A DNA stretch of 42,018 nucleotides, taken from contig CBDFGT010000016.1 of the NCBI GenBank assembly GCA_965247225.1, forward strand, positions 1-42,018, given 5' to 3'. The notes under the pieces were generated by a model. The model did not search any database, was not told the origin of the DNA, and was given only the letters and a program-made list of their open reading frames with translations. Made by a program: the position numbers and the translations under genes. Position 1 is the first letter of the stretch, and every line of letters begins with the position of its first letter. This document shows, piece by piece, positions 25,085-32,062 of the stretch. The stretch comes from CBDFGT01 sp965247225 (GTDB lineage: Bacteria; Pseudomonadota; Alphaproteobacteria; Rhizobiales; Rhizobiaceae).

Positions 25085-25516
25085 TCATTTTTTGGCAGGC
25101 TTTTCGGCCTGCAGCGCGTCCAGAAATTCCTGGCAATAGGTTGTGCCCTCTTTTGCACCCGGACGGTCGGAAATGGCGCGGATCGAGGAAATCCGGTAGT
25201 CGGCATCAACCTTCAGTTCCACGGCGCAGGAGAGATAGGCATTGCGTGCCCGGGAAATCATTTTGCCTTTTTTGCCGTCCTTGCCGGTTTCATACTGTGC
25301 AGGAATGGTGCGGGAGGCATAGCCGCCCTTCCAGAAATAGGTTGCGCCGCCGCCACCCGCGCTGTCGCCATGCGGCGGTCCGTAGGCGGCGAAAAATTTG
25401 CCTGCCTCCTTGCCTGTCCAGCGCACAGACAAGGGATCGCTTGCCCCCATTGTTGTGCAGCCTGCAAGGGCGAGACTGGCAAGGGCAAGAATGCTGGGGA
25501 TCAGGCGAGACGTCAT
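25085..25516 (-). CDS. small lipoprotein
   Basis: The 143-residue product has a lipoprotein signal: MTSRLIPSILALASLALAGC, with lipobox LAGC and the modified cysteine at residue 20. The mature part is basic and contains WTGKEAGKFFAAYGPPHGD, a G-G-G-G-A-T-Y-F-W segment, and two further cysteines (SCAVEL and YCQEF) that may pair. The first part recalls small outer-membrane-assembly type lipoproteins with an A-Y-G-P-P motif, but I assign no function. AGGAAG upstream supports the ATG at 25516; the frame continues 42 codons further up without a family-like sequence. Confidence 0.8.
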   Translation of the reverse strand: MTSRLIPSILALASLALAGCTTMGASDPLSVRWTGKEAGKFFAAYGPPHGDSAGGGGATYFWKGGYASRTIPAQYETGKDGKKGKMISRARNAYLSCAVELKVDADYRISSIRAISDRPGAKEGTTYCQEFLDALQAEKPAKK

Positions 25517-25649
25517 GGTGGCTTCCTTGGAGGCTTCGGGACTGCTTTTCTGTGCCTTGCCATAGCCCAGACTGTACGGAAATGGAATCATCTTCTGCAA
25601 CTTTATACAGGCGAATTCTTCCATTGTGCCGTCGTGATGCATTGCTCAC

Positions 25650-25685
25650 AAAAAAGCATCATTGCAGGCGGATTTTGATGCTTTT
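25650..25685 (+). promoter_or_regulatory. operator A, inverted repeat upstream of the creatininase-family gene
   Basis: The arms AAAAGCATCA (25652-25661) and TGATGCTTTT (25676-25685) are perfect complements around a 14-base centre. The whole 36-base block matches operator B at 27900-27935 at 33 positions. It lies between the lipoprotein gene and the creatininase-family gene, 400 bases before the latter. The LysR protein encoded between the two sites is the obvious candidate to bind them; that step is inference. Confidence 0.7.
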
Positions 25686-25716
25686 CCGTGACATGTTTTT
25701 TGGCTTATCCCTAAAG

Positions 25717-25998
25717 CAATTCCAGCAAAAGTGTAACGCGGTTTTGCGTCAGGAATTGCGCAGGCAGGAAAGCGGGCAATTCCGGCAAAAGTGTAACGCG
25801 GTTTTGCGTCAGGAATTGCGCAGGCAGGAAAGCGGGCAATTCCGGCAAAAGTGTAACGCGGTTTTGCGTCAGGAATTGCGCAGGCAGGAAAGCGGGCAAT
25901 TCCGGCAAAAGTGTAACGCGGTTTTGCGTCAGGAATTGCGCAGGCAGGAAAGCGGGCAATTCCGGCAAAAGTGTAACGCGGTTTTGCGTCAGGAATTG
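25717..25998. repeat. five-unit 60-bp tandem array of palindromes
   Basis: Five 42-base cores start at 25717, 25777, 25837, 25897 and 25957, separated by four identical 18-base spacers. Each core runs from CAATTCC to GGAATTG with an inner pair GCAAAA / TTTTGC, so each can fold into a hairpin. Only the first core differs, with one base (CCAGC instead of CCGGC). The left flank (CCCTAAAG) and right flank (TGAAAACAAAAGAG) look like the ends of one ordinary palindromic repeat, so the array is probably an internal expansion of a single element. It lies in the expected leader of the gene at 26087. No gene is seen in 25517-26086. Confidence 0.95.
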
Positions 25999-26086
25999 TG
26001 AAAACAAAAGAGTGCGGACCTTTCAGGGTTTCTGTCTGGAACGCGGCTACCCGAAATCAGTTGCAGAAAGCCTCAGGAGCCGGATC

Positions 26087-26896
26087 ATGGGAAAACGTTT
26101 TTTTTGGAATGAGCTGACCAGTCCCGAATTTGCGTTGCTGGACCCGGAAACCACCATTGCGGTGCTCCCCATAGCCTCCACGGAGCAGCATGGACCCCAT
26201 TTGCCGATATCGACAGATGTCACGATTGCCAATGGAATGCTGGCCGAAGTGCGCGCCATCCTGCCCGACCATCTGAACGTTCTGGTGCTGCCGACGCAGG
26301 AAATCGGCAAGGCCAATGAGCATGTCCTTGGTCCGGGCACATTATCGCTCGGGGTTGATATTCTGGTACCGGCCTGGACGGCGATCGGCCAGAAGGTGCA
26401 TGAGGCAGGCGTACGCAAGATGGTGATTGTCAATTCGCATGGCGGCAATACGGATATCATGAGCATTGTCGGGCGCGAGATTCGCGTGCGCCATGGCATG
26501 GCGGTCATAGGCACCCAGTGGGGCCGTTTCGGAATGCCGCCGGGCCTTGTCAGCGAGCATGAAAATACCTTCGGCATTCATGGCGGCGAGGTCGAGACTT
26601 CGGTGATGCTCTATCTGCGGCCGGATCTGGTCCATATGGAAAAGGCGCAGAATTTTGTCTCGATGGCCGAATGGCAGAAGGCAAATTTCAAATATATCCA
26701 GCCGGTTGCCCCGCATGCGCTCGCCTGGATCGCCCATGATCTCAATCCCCATGGCGTGGTGGGCGATGCCACAAAGGCAACAGCGGAAAAAGGCAGGCTG
26801 ATTTGCGCACATTCTGCCGCAGGCTTTGTGGAATTGCTGGAAGAGTTTTCCCGTTATCCTTTGGCGGCCCTGTGTCAGGGCAGGACGGCCGGCTGA
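26087..26896 (+). CDS. creatininase-family amidohydrolase
   Basis: The 269-residue product belongs to the creatininase superfamily of metal-dependent amide hydrolases. E33, H35 and D44 (STEQHGPHLPISTD) and H118 (VNSHGGNT) align with metal ligands of creatininase, and a glutamate follows in HGGEVETS. Creatininase itself has a glutamate two residues after the H118 equivalent; here a glycine stands there, as in the wider HGGN group that includes MftE and ArfB. It is therefore unlikely to be a true creatininase. AGGAG at 26075-26079 fixes the ATG at 26087; the upstream in-frame codon at 26012 extends it into the repeat leader. It overlaps the convergent LysR gene by 22 bases and shares the operator type of the importer operon. 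Confidence 0.88.
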   Translation: MGKRFFWNELTSPEFALLDPETTIAVLPIASTEQHGPHLPISTDVTIANGMLAEVRAILPDHLNVLVLPTQEIGKANEHVLGPGTLSLGVDILVPAWTAIGQKVHEAGVRKMVIVNSHGGNTDIMSIVGREIRVRHGMAVIGTQWGRFGMPPGLVSEHENTFGIHGGEVETSVMLYLRPDLVHMEKAQNFVSMAEWQKANFKYIQPVAPHALAWIAHDLNPHGVVGDATKATAEKGRLICAHSAAGFVELLEEFSRYPLAALCQGRTAG

Positions 26897-27834
26897 ATCT
26901 CGCCCGGATGCAGATGGCCGCTGGCGCGTATATCCTGCACCATTGCCATGAGGTCACCCATCAGATATTCCACAAAAAGGCTGGTGGCTGCGTCCAGCGG
27001 TGCGCGGGCGCGGGTAAACAGTTTCATCGGCTGGTGGCGCACATGCGGGTCGGAGAGCGGACGGTAGACCAGTTCGCCGCGCCGGCATTCTGCCAGCACA
27101 TCCAGCGGATTGAGAAGGCTGAGCGCAATTCCGTCCCTGACCAGTGCTTTCATCATTTCGGATGAATTGGTTTCCATCACCGGTTCCACGGCAATGGGCA
27201 GCGGTGCAAAGGCCAGGTTGATGGCGTCGCGCAGGCTGGTTCCCGGCTGGGCCAGAACAAGGCGCTCCTGTGCAAGTTCAATCAGTCCCACATCATCCTG
27301 AAATGTAAAGGCATGACCGGGCGGCATCACCACACCCAGGGGAATATCGAAATGGGCAAGGGTGCGGATACCGGGCGTGGCCGGAATATTGAAGCCGAGG
27401 CCGATATCCACCTCGCCGGTCAGAACCGGATTGATGGTTGTCGATCCACCGTCATTGCGCAGCAGGATGCGCACCCGCGGATGTGCGGCAATGAACCGCG
27501 CCATGATTTCCGGCAGCGGGCCCGATGTCAGTCCCACTGTCGCGACCATGGAAACCTTGCCCGCCTGCGGCATTTTCAGCCCGCGAATGCGCGATTCCAG
27601 CCGCTCGTAGTTTTTCAGCACATCGCGGATATGCTCAATAAAGAGTTCGCCCGCCGCCGTCAGTCGCAGTCCGCGCGGCAGGCGTTCAAAAATCTGCGCA
27701 CCGATTTCCTCCTCCAGCGCCAAAATCTGCCGGTTGACAGCAGAAGAGGCCACGTTCAGCCGGGCAGCAGCCTTGCGGATGGAGCCGCAACGCACAATTT
27801 CGTTGATATAGAGCAGCTTTCGGGAGTGCAGCAT
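26875..27834 (-). CDS. LysR-type transcriptional regulator
   Basis: The 319-residue product has an N-terminal winged helix-turn-helix (about 1-60: LLYINEIVRCGSIRKAAARLNVASSAVNRQILALEEEIGAQIFERL), a linker helix, and a two-lobed periplasmic-binding-type effector domain (about 88-300). The ATG at 27834 begins MLHSRKLLYINEIV; upstream in-frame codons reach into the promoter. The gene is divergent from the importer operon, with operator B in the shared 181-base gap. That is the classic LysR layout for an activator of the adjacent pathway. The 3' end overlaps the creatininase-family gene tail to tail. The effector is unknown and is probably the imported compound or an intermediate. Confidence 0.93.
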   Translation of the reverse strand: MLHSRKLLYINEIVRCGSIRKAAARLNVASSAVNRQILALEEEIGAQIFERLPRGLRLTAAGELFIEHIRDVLKNYERLESRIRGLKMPQAGKVSMVATVGLTSGPLPEIMARFIAAHPRVRILLRNDGGSTTINPVLTGEVDIGLGFNIPATPGIRTLAHFDIPLGVVMPPGHAFTFQDDVGLIELAQERLVLAQPGTSLRDAINLAFAPLPIAVEPVMETNSSEMMKALVRDGIALSLLNPLDVLAECRRGELVYRPLSDPHVRHQPMKLFTRARAPLDAATSLFVEYLMGDLMAMVQDIRASGHLHPGEIQPAVLP

Positions 27835-27871
27835 CGCGTCTGTCCTGCAGAAAATATAGGCACGTTGCCCT

Positions 27872-27900
27872 GTTATATGATCAATAAGTAGCCTGTGCAA
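27872..27900 (-). promoter_or_regulatory. sigma-70-like promoter for the lysR gene
   Basis: On the minus strand TTGCAC (27895-27900) and TATAAC (27872-27877) are spaced by exactly 17 bases and point at the lysR start about 38 bases further on. The -35 box touches operator B, so a bound regulator would be placed to repress its own gene. Inferred from sequence only. Confidence 0.6.
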
Positions 27901-27935
27901 AAAAAGCATCAATGCGGGCGAATTTTGATGCTTTT
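27900..27935 (+). promoter_or_regulatory. operator B, inverted repeat between lysR and the importer operon
   Basis: The same 10-base arms as operator A (AAAAGCATCA at 27902-27911 and TGATGCTTTT at 27926-27935) surround a 14-base centre. Three of 36 bases differ from operator A. The site starts at the -35 box of lysR and ends 80 bases before the binding-protein gene. It also contains spaced ATC / GAT half sites of the kind LysR proteins use. Confidence 0.72.
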
Positions 27936-28015
27936 CAATGCGCAATACAAGCGTTCAAATGAAAAAAATGGCCGTCAATGCCGGCGTCCATCATGACCAG
28001 AAGGAACGACGCACA

Positions 28016-29026
28016 ATGCGCAATCTTTTGAATTCCAGAGCGATGATAGCCATGATCGGCCTCGGCACATTTTGGGCCACCGGCGCGATGGGGGCTGACA
28101 AGGTCAGCTTCGGAACAAACTGGCTGGCGCAGGCCGAGCATGGGGGATATTATCAGGCGGTGGCCGATGGCACCTATGCCAAATACGGTCTTGATGTCAG
28201 CATCACCCAGGGAGGCCCCAATGCGGCCAATTCGGCACTTCTGATCGCTGGCAAGATCGATTTTTACATGGGCGGCGGTTCCGGTGAATTGCAGGCTGTG
28301 GAACAGGGTATTCCGCTGGTGGATGTCGCGGCCATTTTCCAGAAAGACCCGCAGGTTCTGATGGCGCACCCGGACCAGGGCATTGAAAAATTTGATGATC
28401 TGGCAAAATTGCCGACCATTTTCATGGGCAAGGACGGTTACCTGTCCTATTTCGCCTGGATGAAGGGCAAGAACCCGGAATTCAGGGATGAGCAGTACAA
28501 GCCTTACAATTTCAATCCGGCACCCTTCATTGCCGATCCGAAATCTGCACAGCAGGGATACCTGACCTCCGAGCCTTATGAAATCGAGAAGCAGGCAGGC
28601 TGGTCGCCCAAGGTCTTCCTGCTGGCGGATGCCGGTTATGATCCTTATTCTGCAACCATCACTGTCCAGCAGGACCTTGTCGACACCAAACCGGAGCTGG
28701 TTCAGCGTTTTGTCGATGCCTCCATCGAAGGCTGGTACAATTATCTCTATGGCGACAACAAGGCTGCCAACGAGCTGATCAAGAAAGACAATCCGGAAAT
28801 GACCGATGGACAGATCGCCTATTCCATCGCCAAGATGAAGGAATATGGCATTCTGGAATCCGGTGCCGCCCTTGAAAAGGGTATAGGCTGCATGACCGAT
28901 GAAAAGTACAGGAAGTTCTATGATGAAATGGTTGCCATCAAGGTCATCAAGGCTGAAACCGACTATACAAAGGCCTTTACAACCAAATTCGTGTGCAAGG
29001 GCGTGGGCATGGCCTTGAAGAAATAA
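28016..29026 (+). CDS. ABC transporter periplasmic binding protein, NMT1/SsuA/ThiY-type
   Basis: The 336-residue product has a signal peptide (cleavage near AMG/ADKV at about residue 27). Its mature part begins VSFGTNWLAQAEHGGYYQAVADGTYAKYGLDVSI, the standard opening of NMT1/THI5-like binding proteins, which carry pyrimidine precursors, sulphonates, riboflavin and related compounds. Further marks are LLIAGKIDFYMGG and TLVDTKPELV-like helices near residue 220. AGGAA at 28002-28006 supports the ATG at 28016; the in-frame codon at 27938 lies in the promoter. It is the first gene of the importer operon, directly downstream of operator B. A stable hairpin follows it, which would keep its transcript level above that of the ATPase and permease. 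Confidence 0.92.
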   Translation: MRNLLNSRAMIAMIGLGTFWATGAMGADKVSFGTNWLAQAEHGGYYQAVADGTYAKYGLDVSITQGGPNAANSALLIAGKIDFYMGGGSGELQAVEQGIPLVDVAAIFQKDPQVLMAHPDQGIEKFDDLAKLPTIFMGKDGYLSYFAWMKGKNPEFRDEQYKPYNFNPAPFIADPKSAQQGYLTSEPYEIEKQAGWSPKVFLLADAGYDPYSATITVQQDLVDTKPELVQRFVDASIEGWYNYLYGDNKAANELIKKDNPEMTDGQIAYSIAKMKEYGILESGAALEKGIGCMTDEKYRKFYDEMVAIKVIKAETDYTKAFTTKFVCKGVGMALKK

Positions 29027-29038
29027 CCTTCCGGAAAA

Positions 29039-29067
29039 GGCAGCCCCGCTCCTCCGGCGGGGCTGCC
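29039..29067 (+). terminator. intra-operon hairpin after the binding-protein gene
   Basis: An 11-bp perfect stem (GGCAGCCCCGC at 29039-29049 and GCGGGGCTGCC at 29057-29067) has a 7-base loop. Only GTTATAG follows, so read-through is expected. Such hairpins after binding-protein genes commonly stabilise the upstream transcript or lower expression of the following genes. Confidence 0.7.
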
Positions 29068-29091
29068 GTTATAGCAATGTGGCAGGTCAAC

Positions 29092-29916
29092 ATGGTTCTT
29101 GAAAGCAAAGCCCCGCAGGCCGGTGCACCGGCGAAAAAGCGTTCGCTGGTTTCCATGCGCGGTGTTTCCAAAGTGTTTTCGTCCGGTACCGTGGCCCTGA
29201 CGGACATGTCGCTGGAGGTGGAACCCGGTGAATTTGTCTCGCTGCTTGGTCCTTCCGGCTGCGGAAAGTCTACGGCACTTCGCATCATCTCCGGTCTGGG
29301 GGACGTGACATCGGGCACCATTGACTGGCCCAGTTCGCGCATCACGGCAAAAGGGTTGCCGGATGGCGATATCAGCTTCGTTTTTCAGGAACCGACATTG
29401 ATGCCCTGGGCCACAGTGTTCGGCAATGTCCACCTGCCGCTGAAATTGAAGGGTATTTCAAAGGCCGATGCAAGGCCCGCCATCATGGAGGCCCTGACCA
29501 CGGTGGGCCTGGCAGACTTTGAAAAGGCCTATCCGCGCGAATTGTCCGGCGGCATGAAAATGCGGGTGTCCATTGCCCGTGCGCTGGTCACCAGGCCAAA
29601 GCTGCTGCTGATGGACGAGCCCTTTGCGGCATTGGATGAAATTTCCCGCCAGAAACTGAATGATGATGTGCTGCGCCTCTGGAAGGCAACGGGTATCGCC
29701 GTGGTGTTTGTCACCCATTCCGTGTTTGAAAGTGCCTATCTGTCCAACCGTATTGTGGTGATGAAGGCCCGGCCCGGCAGGGTACATGCGGATTTTCCGC
29801 TGAACACAAGCCTGGAACGCGATCCGCATTACCGCACATCCGAAGATTATCGTCAGGCCTGCGAAAAAGTGTCCCGTTCGCTTCTCGAAGCCATCGGCGG
29901 CAGGGAGGAGCATTGA
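29092..29916 (+). CDS. ABC transporter ATP-binding protein
   Basis: The 274-residue ATPase is the energising subunit of the importer. Walker A is GPSGCGKST, the Q-loop lies in VFQEPTLMPWATV, the signature is LSGGMKMRVSIARAL, Walker B is LLLMDEPFAALDE, and the H-loop is VFVTHS. It is of the SsuB/TauB/ThiZ type. I chose the ATG at 29092 after GCAGGT; in-frame codons at 29077 and 28993 are less likely because the latter lies inside the binding-protein gene. The stop overlaps the permease start by one base (TGATG). Confidence 0.94.
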   Translation: MVLESKAPQAGAPAKKRSLVSMRGVSKVFSSGTVALTDMSLEVEPGEFVSLLGPSGCGKSTALRIISGLGDVTSGTIDWPSSRITAKGLPDGDISFVFQEPTLMPWATVFGNVHLPLKLKGISKADARPAIMEALTTVGLADFEKAYPRELSGGMKMRVSIARALVTRPKLLLMDEPFAALDEISRQKLNDDVLRLWKATGIAVVFVTHSVFESAYLSNRIVVMKARPGRVHADFPLNTSLERDPHYRTSEDYRQACEKVSRSLLEAIGGREEH

Positions 29917-30749
29917 TGTCCATTGCGGAAAACAGTCCTGCCCGGCAGATCTTCCGGGTGAAACAGCGCGAAACCCTGCTGCGTGTTCTCGTTCCGGTGG
30001 CCGTGCTCGTGGTGATCGTCCTGATCTGGGATATCGGCGTGCGGGTCACCGGTGTTCCGAAATATATCCTGCCCGGCCCGGGTCTGGTGGCAGGTGCCCT
30101 GATGGAAGACTGGGGAACTTTGTGGCCCGCCCTTATGGTCACCACCAAAATCACCATTCTGTCGCTCCTGCTGGCGCTTGCAGGCGGCGGGCTGTTTGCG
30201 ATTTTTCTGGTACAGTCGCGCTGGATCGAGCTGGCCTTCTATCCCATCGCCGTTATCCTTCAGGTCACGCCGATTGTCGCCATTTCACCGCTGATCCTGA
30301 TCTATGCCCCGAACACACAGGTGGCCCTGCTGATCTGCGCCTTTCTGGTCGCCTTCTTTCCCATTCTCTCCAATATGGTGCAGGGCCTGAAAAGCGTGGA
30401 CCACAATCTGCTCAACCTGTTTGAACTCTACGGGGCCTCCACCTGGCAAACGCTGTTCTGTCTGAAACTGCCCGCAGCCCAGCCCTATTTCATGACCGGC
30501 CTGCGTATCGGTGGCGGTCTGGCGCTGATTGCCGCCGTGGTGGCGGAGTTTGCAGCAGGCTCTGCCGGAGCCGGGTCCGGTCTGGCCTTCCGGCTTCTGG
30601 AAGCGCAATACCGCATGAATATTCCGCGCCTGTTTGCTGCCCTGTTCCTGCTGTCGGTTCTGGGCGTGTGCATCTTTGCCGTCACCACCTTCATCTCATG
30701 GCTGGCACTGCACCGCTGGCATGAAAGCAGCCTGAAGAGGGAAAACTGA
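29916..30749 (+). CDS. ABC transporter permease
   Basis: The 277-residue inner-membrane permease has about six hydrophobic helices, the first at about 24-46. The EAA-type loop that contacts the ATPase is ELYGASTWQTLFCLKLPAA, followed by the usual G-L-R-I. It belongs with the SsuC/TauC/ThiX-type permeases. The ATG at 29916 shares its A with the stop of the ATPase gene, and its stop in turn shares one base with the start of the amidohydrolase gene, so the three are translationally coupled. A TTG codon one codon upstream is also in frame. Confidence 0.94.
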   Translation: MSIAENSPARQIFRVKQRETLLRVLVPVAVLVVIVLIWDIGVRVTGVPKYILPGPGLVAGALMEDWGTLWPALMVTTKITILSLLLALAGGGLFAIFLVQSRWIELAFYPIAVILQVTPIVAISPLILIYAPNTQVALLICAFLVAFFPILSNMVQGLKSVDHNLLNLFELYGASTWQTLFCLKLPAAQPYFMTGLRIGGGLALIAAVVAEFAAGSAGAGSGLAFRLLEAQYRMNIPRLFAALFLLSVLGVCIFAVTTFISWLALHRWHESSLKREN

Positions 30750-32062
30750 TGGCTTTCCTATCCTTGCCGCCGCCGGACACGCGCTGTTATATTCTGAAAA
30801 ACGCAACCCTTCCCATGGTCACGGTCCGCGGCTTTGAAGGCCCCGCAAATGAAGGTCTTGCGCTGGCCGATATCACTATCCGCGATGGTCTGGTGGAATC
30901 CATTCAACAGGTTGGCAATGCGCCCGTGGCCCTGCCGTCGGTGGATCTGAAACAGGGCATGGTCTGGCCGTGTTTCACCGATATGCACACCCATCTCGAC
31001 AAGGGCCATATCTGGGGCAGGCGGCCCAATCCCGATGGTTCCTTCCTGGGTGCGCTCGAGGCCGTGCATGCCGACAGTGCCGTCAACTGGACGGCGGATG
31101 ACCTGAAAAAGCGGATGAACTTTTCCCTGCGCTCTGCCTTTGCCCATGGCACACAGCTGATCCGCACGCATCTGGATTGTTTCCCGGGCCAGCACAGGAT
31201 CACCTTTGATGTCTTTGCCGATATCAAAGAGCAATGGAAAGACCGGATCGCGCTGCAACCCGTTGCCCTGTTCGGCTTCGACATGCTGGCCGACGCCGCG
31301 TTTTTTGCCGATATGGTGAAAATGGTGCGCGATGCCAACGGGTTGCTCGGCGGCTTTCCGCTGATGACGGAAAACCTCCAGGACCAGCTTGACCAACTGT
31401 TCCGGGCCGCAAGCGACAATGGTCTTGATCTCGACCTGCATGTCGACGAGAGCGACGATCCGGCGGCCCGAAGCCTGAAAATGATGGCCGACACGGCGCT
31501 GAAATTCCGCTTTGAAGGCCGCATGACCGCCGGTCATTGCTGTTCGCTTGCCCGTCAGGACGCAGAAACCGTCAAGGCAACGCTGGGGGCTGTGGCAGAA
31601 GCAGGCATGTCTGTCGTCTCGCTGCCCATGTGCAACATGTATTTGCAGGATCGGTATGCCGGGCGCACACCGCGCTGGCGTGGCACAACCCTGTTTCAGG
31701 AACTTGCGGCAGCCGGTATTGAAACAGCCGTCTCCTCGGACAATACCCGTGATCCCTTCTATGCCTATGGTGATCTCGATTGCGTTGAAGTCTTCCGCGA
31801 GGCGGTGCGCATCCTGCATCTGGATCATCCCCTGACGGAGGCTGCCCGCATTGTCACCTCCACACCGGCGTCCATCCTGCGGCAGCCGGAGCGCGGCACC
31901 ATTGCTCCCGGTCAACCGGCAGATCTGGTGCTGTTTTCCGCCCGCAGGTGGAGCGAATTCCTCTCCCGTCCGCAGACGGACCGCATTGTCCTGCGCAAGG
32001 GCCTGGCGATAGAGACGACCCTGCCGGACTATTCTGAACTCGATGATGTAACAGGAGCATGA
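30749..32062 (+). CDS. cytosine deaminase-like amidohydrolase
   Basis: The 437-residue enzyme belongs to the amidohydrolase superfamily, CodA branch. Expected metal and catalytic residues are present: H80 and H82 (DMHTHLDKG), H231 and E234 (LDLHVDESDD), H263 (AGHCCSL) and D331 (SSDNTRDP). Two residues that recognise cytosine in E. coli CodA are changed by my alignment: Gln156 falls on a phenylalanine (ALFGFDML, about 177) and Asp314 on N332. The substrate is therefore probably another cyclic amidine, lactam or aminated ring. It is coupled by TGATG to the permease and by ATGA to the FAD oxidoreductase, so it should act on the imported compound in the cytosol. No signal peptide is seen. Confidence 0.88.
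   Translation: MAFLSLPPPDTRCYILKNATLPMVTVRGFEGPANEGLALADITIRDGLVESIQQVGNAPVALPSVDLKQGMVWPCFTDMHTHLDKGHIWGRRPNPDGSFLGALEAVHADSAVNWTADDLKKRMNFSLRSAFAHGTQLIRTHLDCFPGQHRITFDVFADIKEQWKDRIALQPVALFGFDMLADAAFFADMVKMVRDANGLLGGFPLMTENLQDQLDQLFRAASDNGLDLDLHVDESDDPAARSLKMMADTALKFRFEGRMTAGHCCSLARQDAETVKATLGAVAEAGMSVVSLPMCNMYLQDRYAGRTPRWRGTTLFQELAAAGIETAVSSDNTRDPFYAYGDLDCVEVFREAVRILHLDHPLTEAARIVTSTPASILRQPERGTIAPGQPADLVLFSARRWSEFLSRPQTDRIVLRKGLAIETTLPDYSELDDVTGA

Noticed and set aside
25717..25998. CRISPR array
   Set aside because: Repeats are regularly spaced, but all four 18-base spacers are identical and no cas gene is present. It is a tandem duplication of a palindromic element.
25141..26007. Open frames on both strands through the tandem array, with a 20-residue peptide repeat
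   Set aside because: The 60-bp period has no stop in several frames, so the reading frames are a by-product of the repeat. There is no ribosome site or family match.
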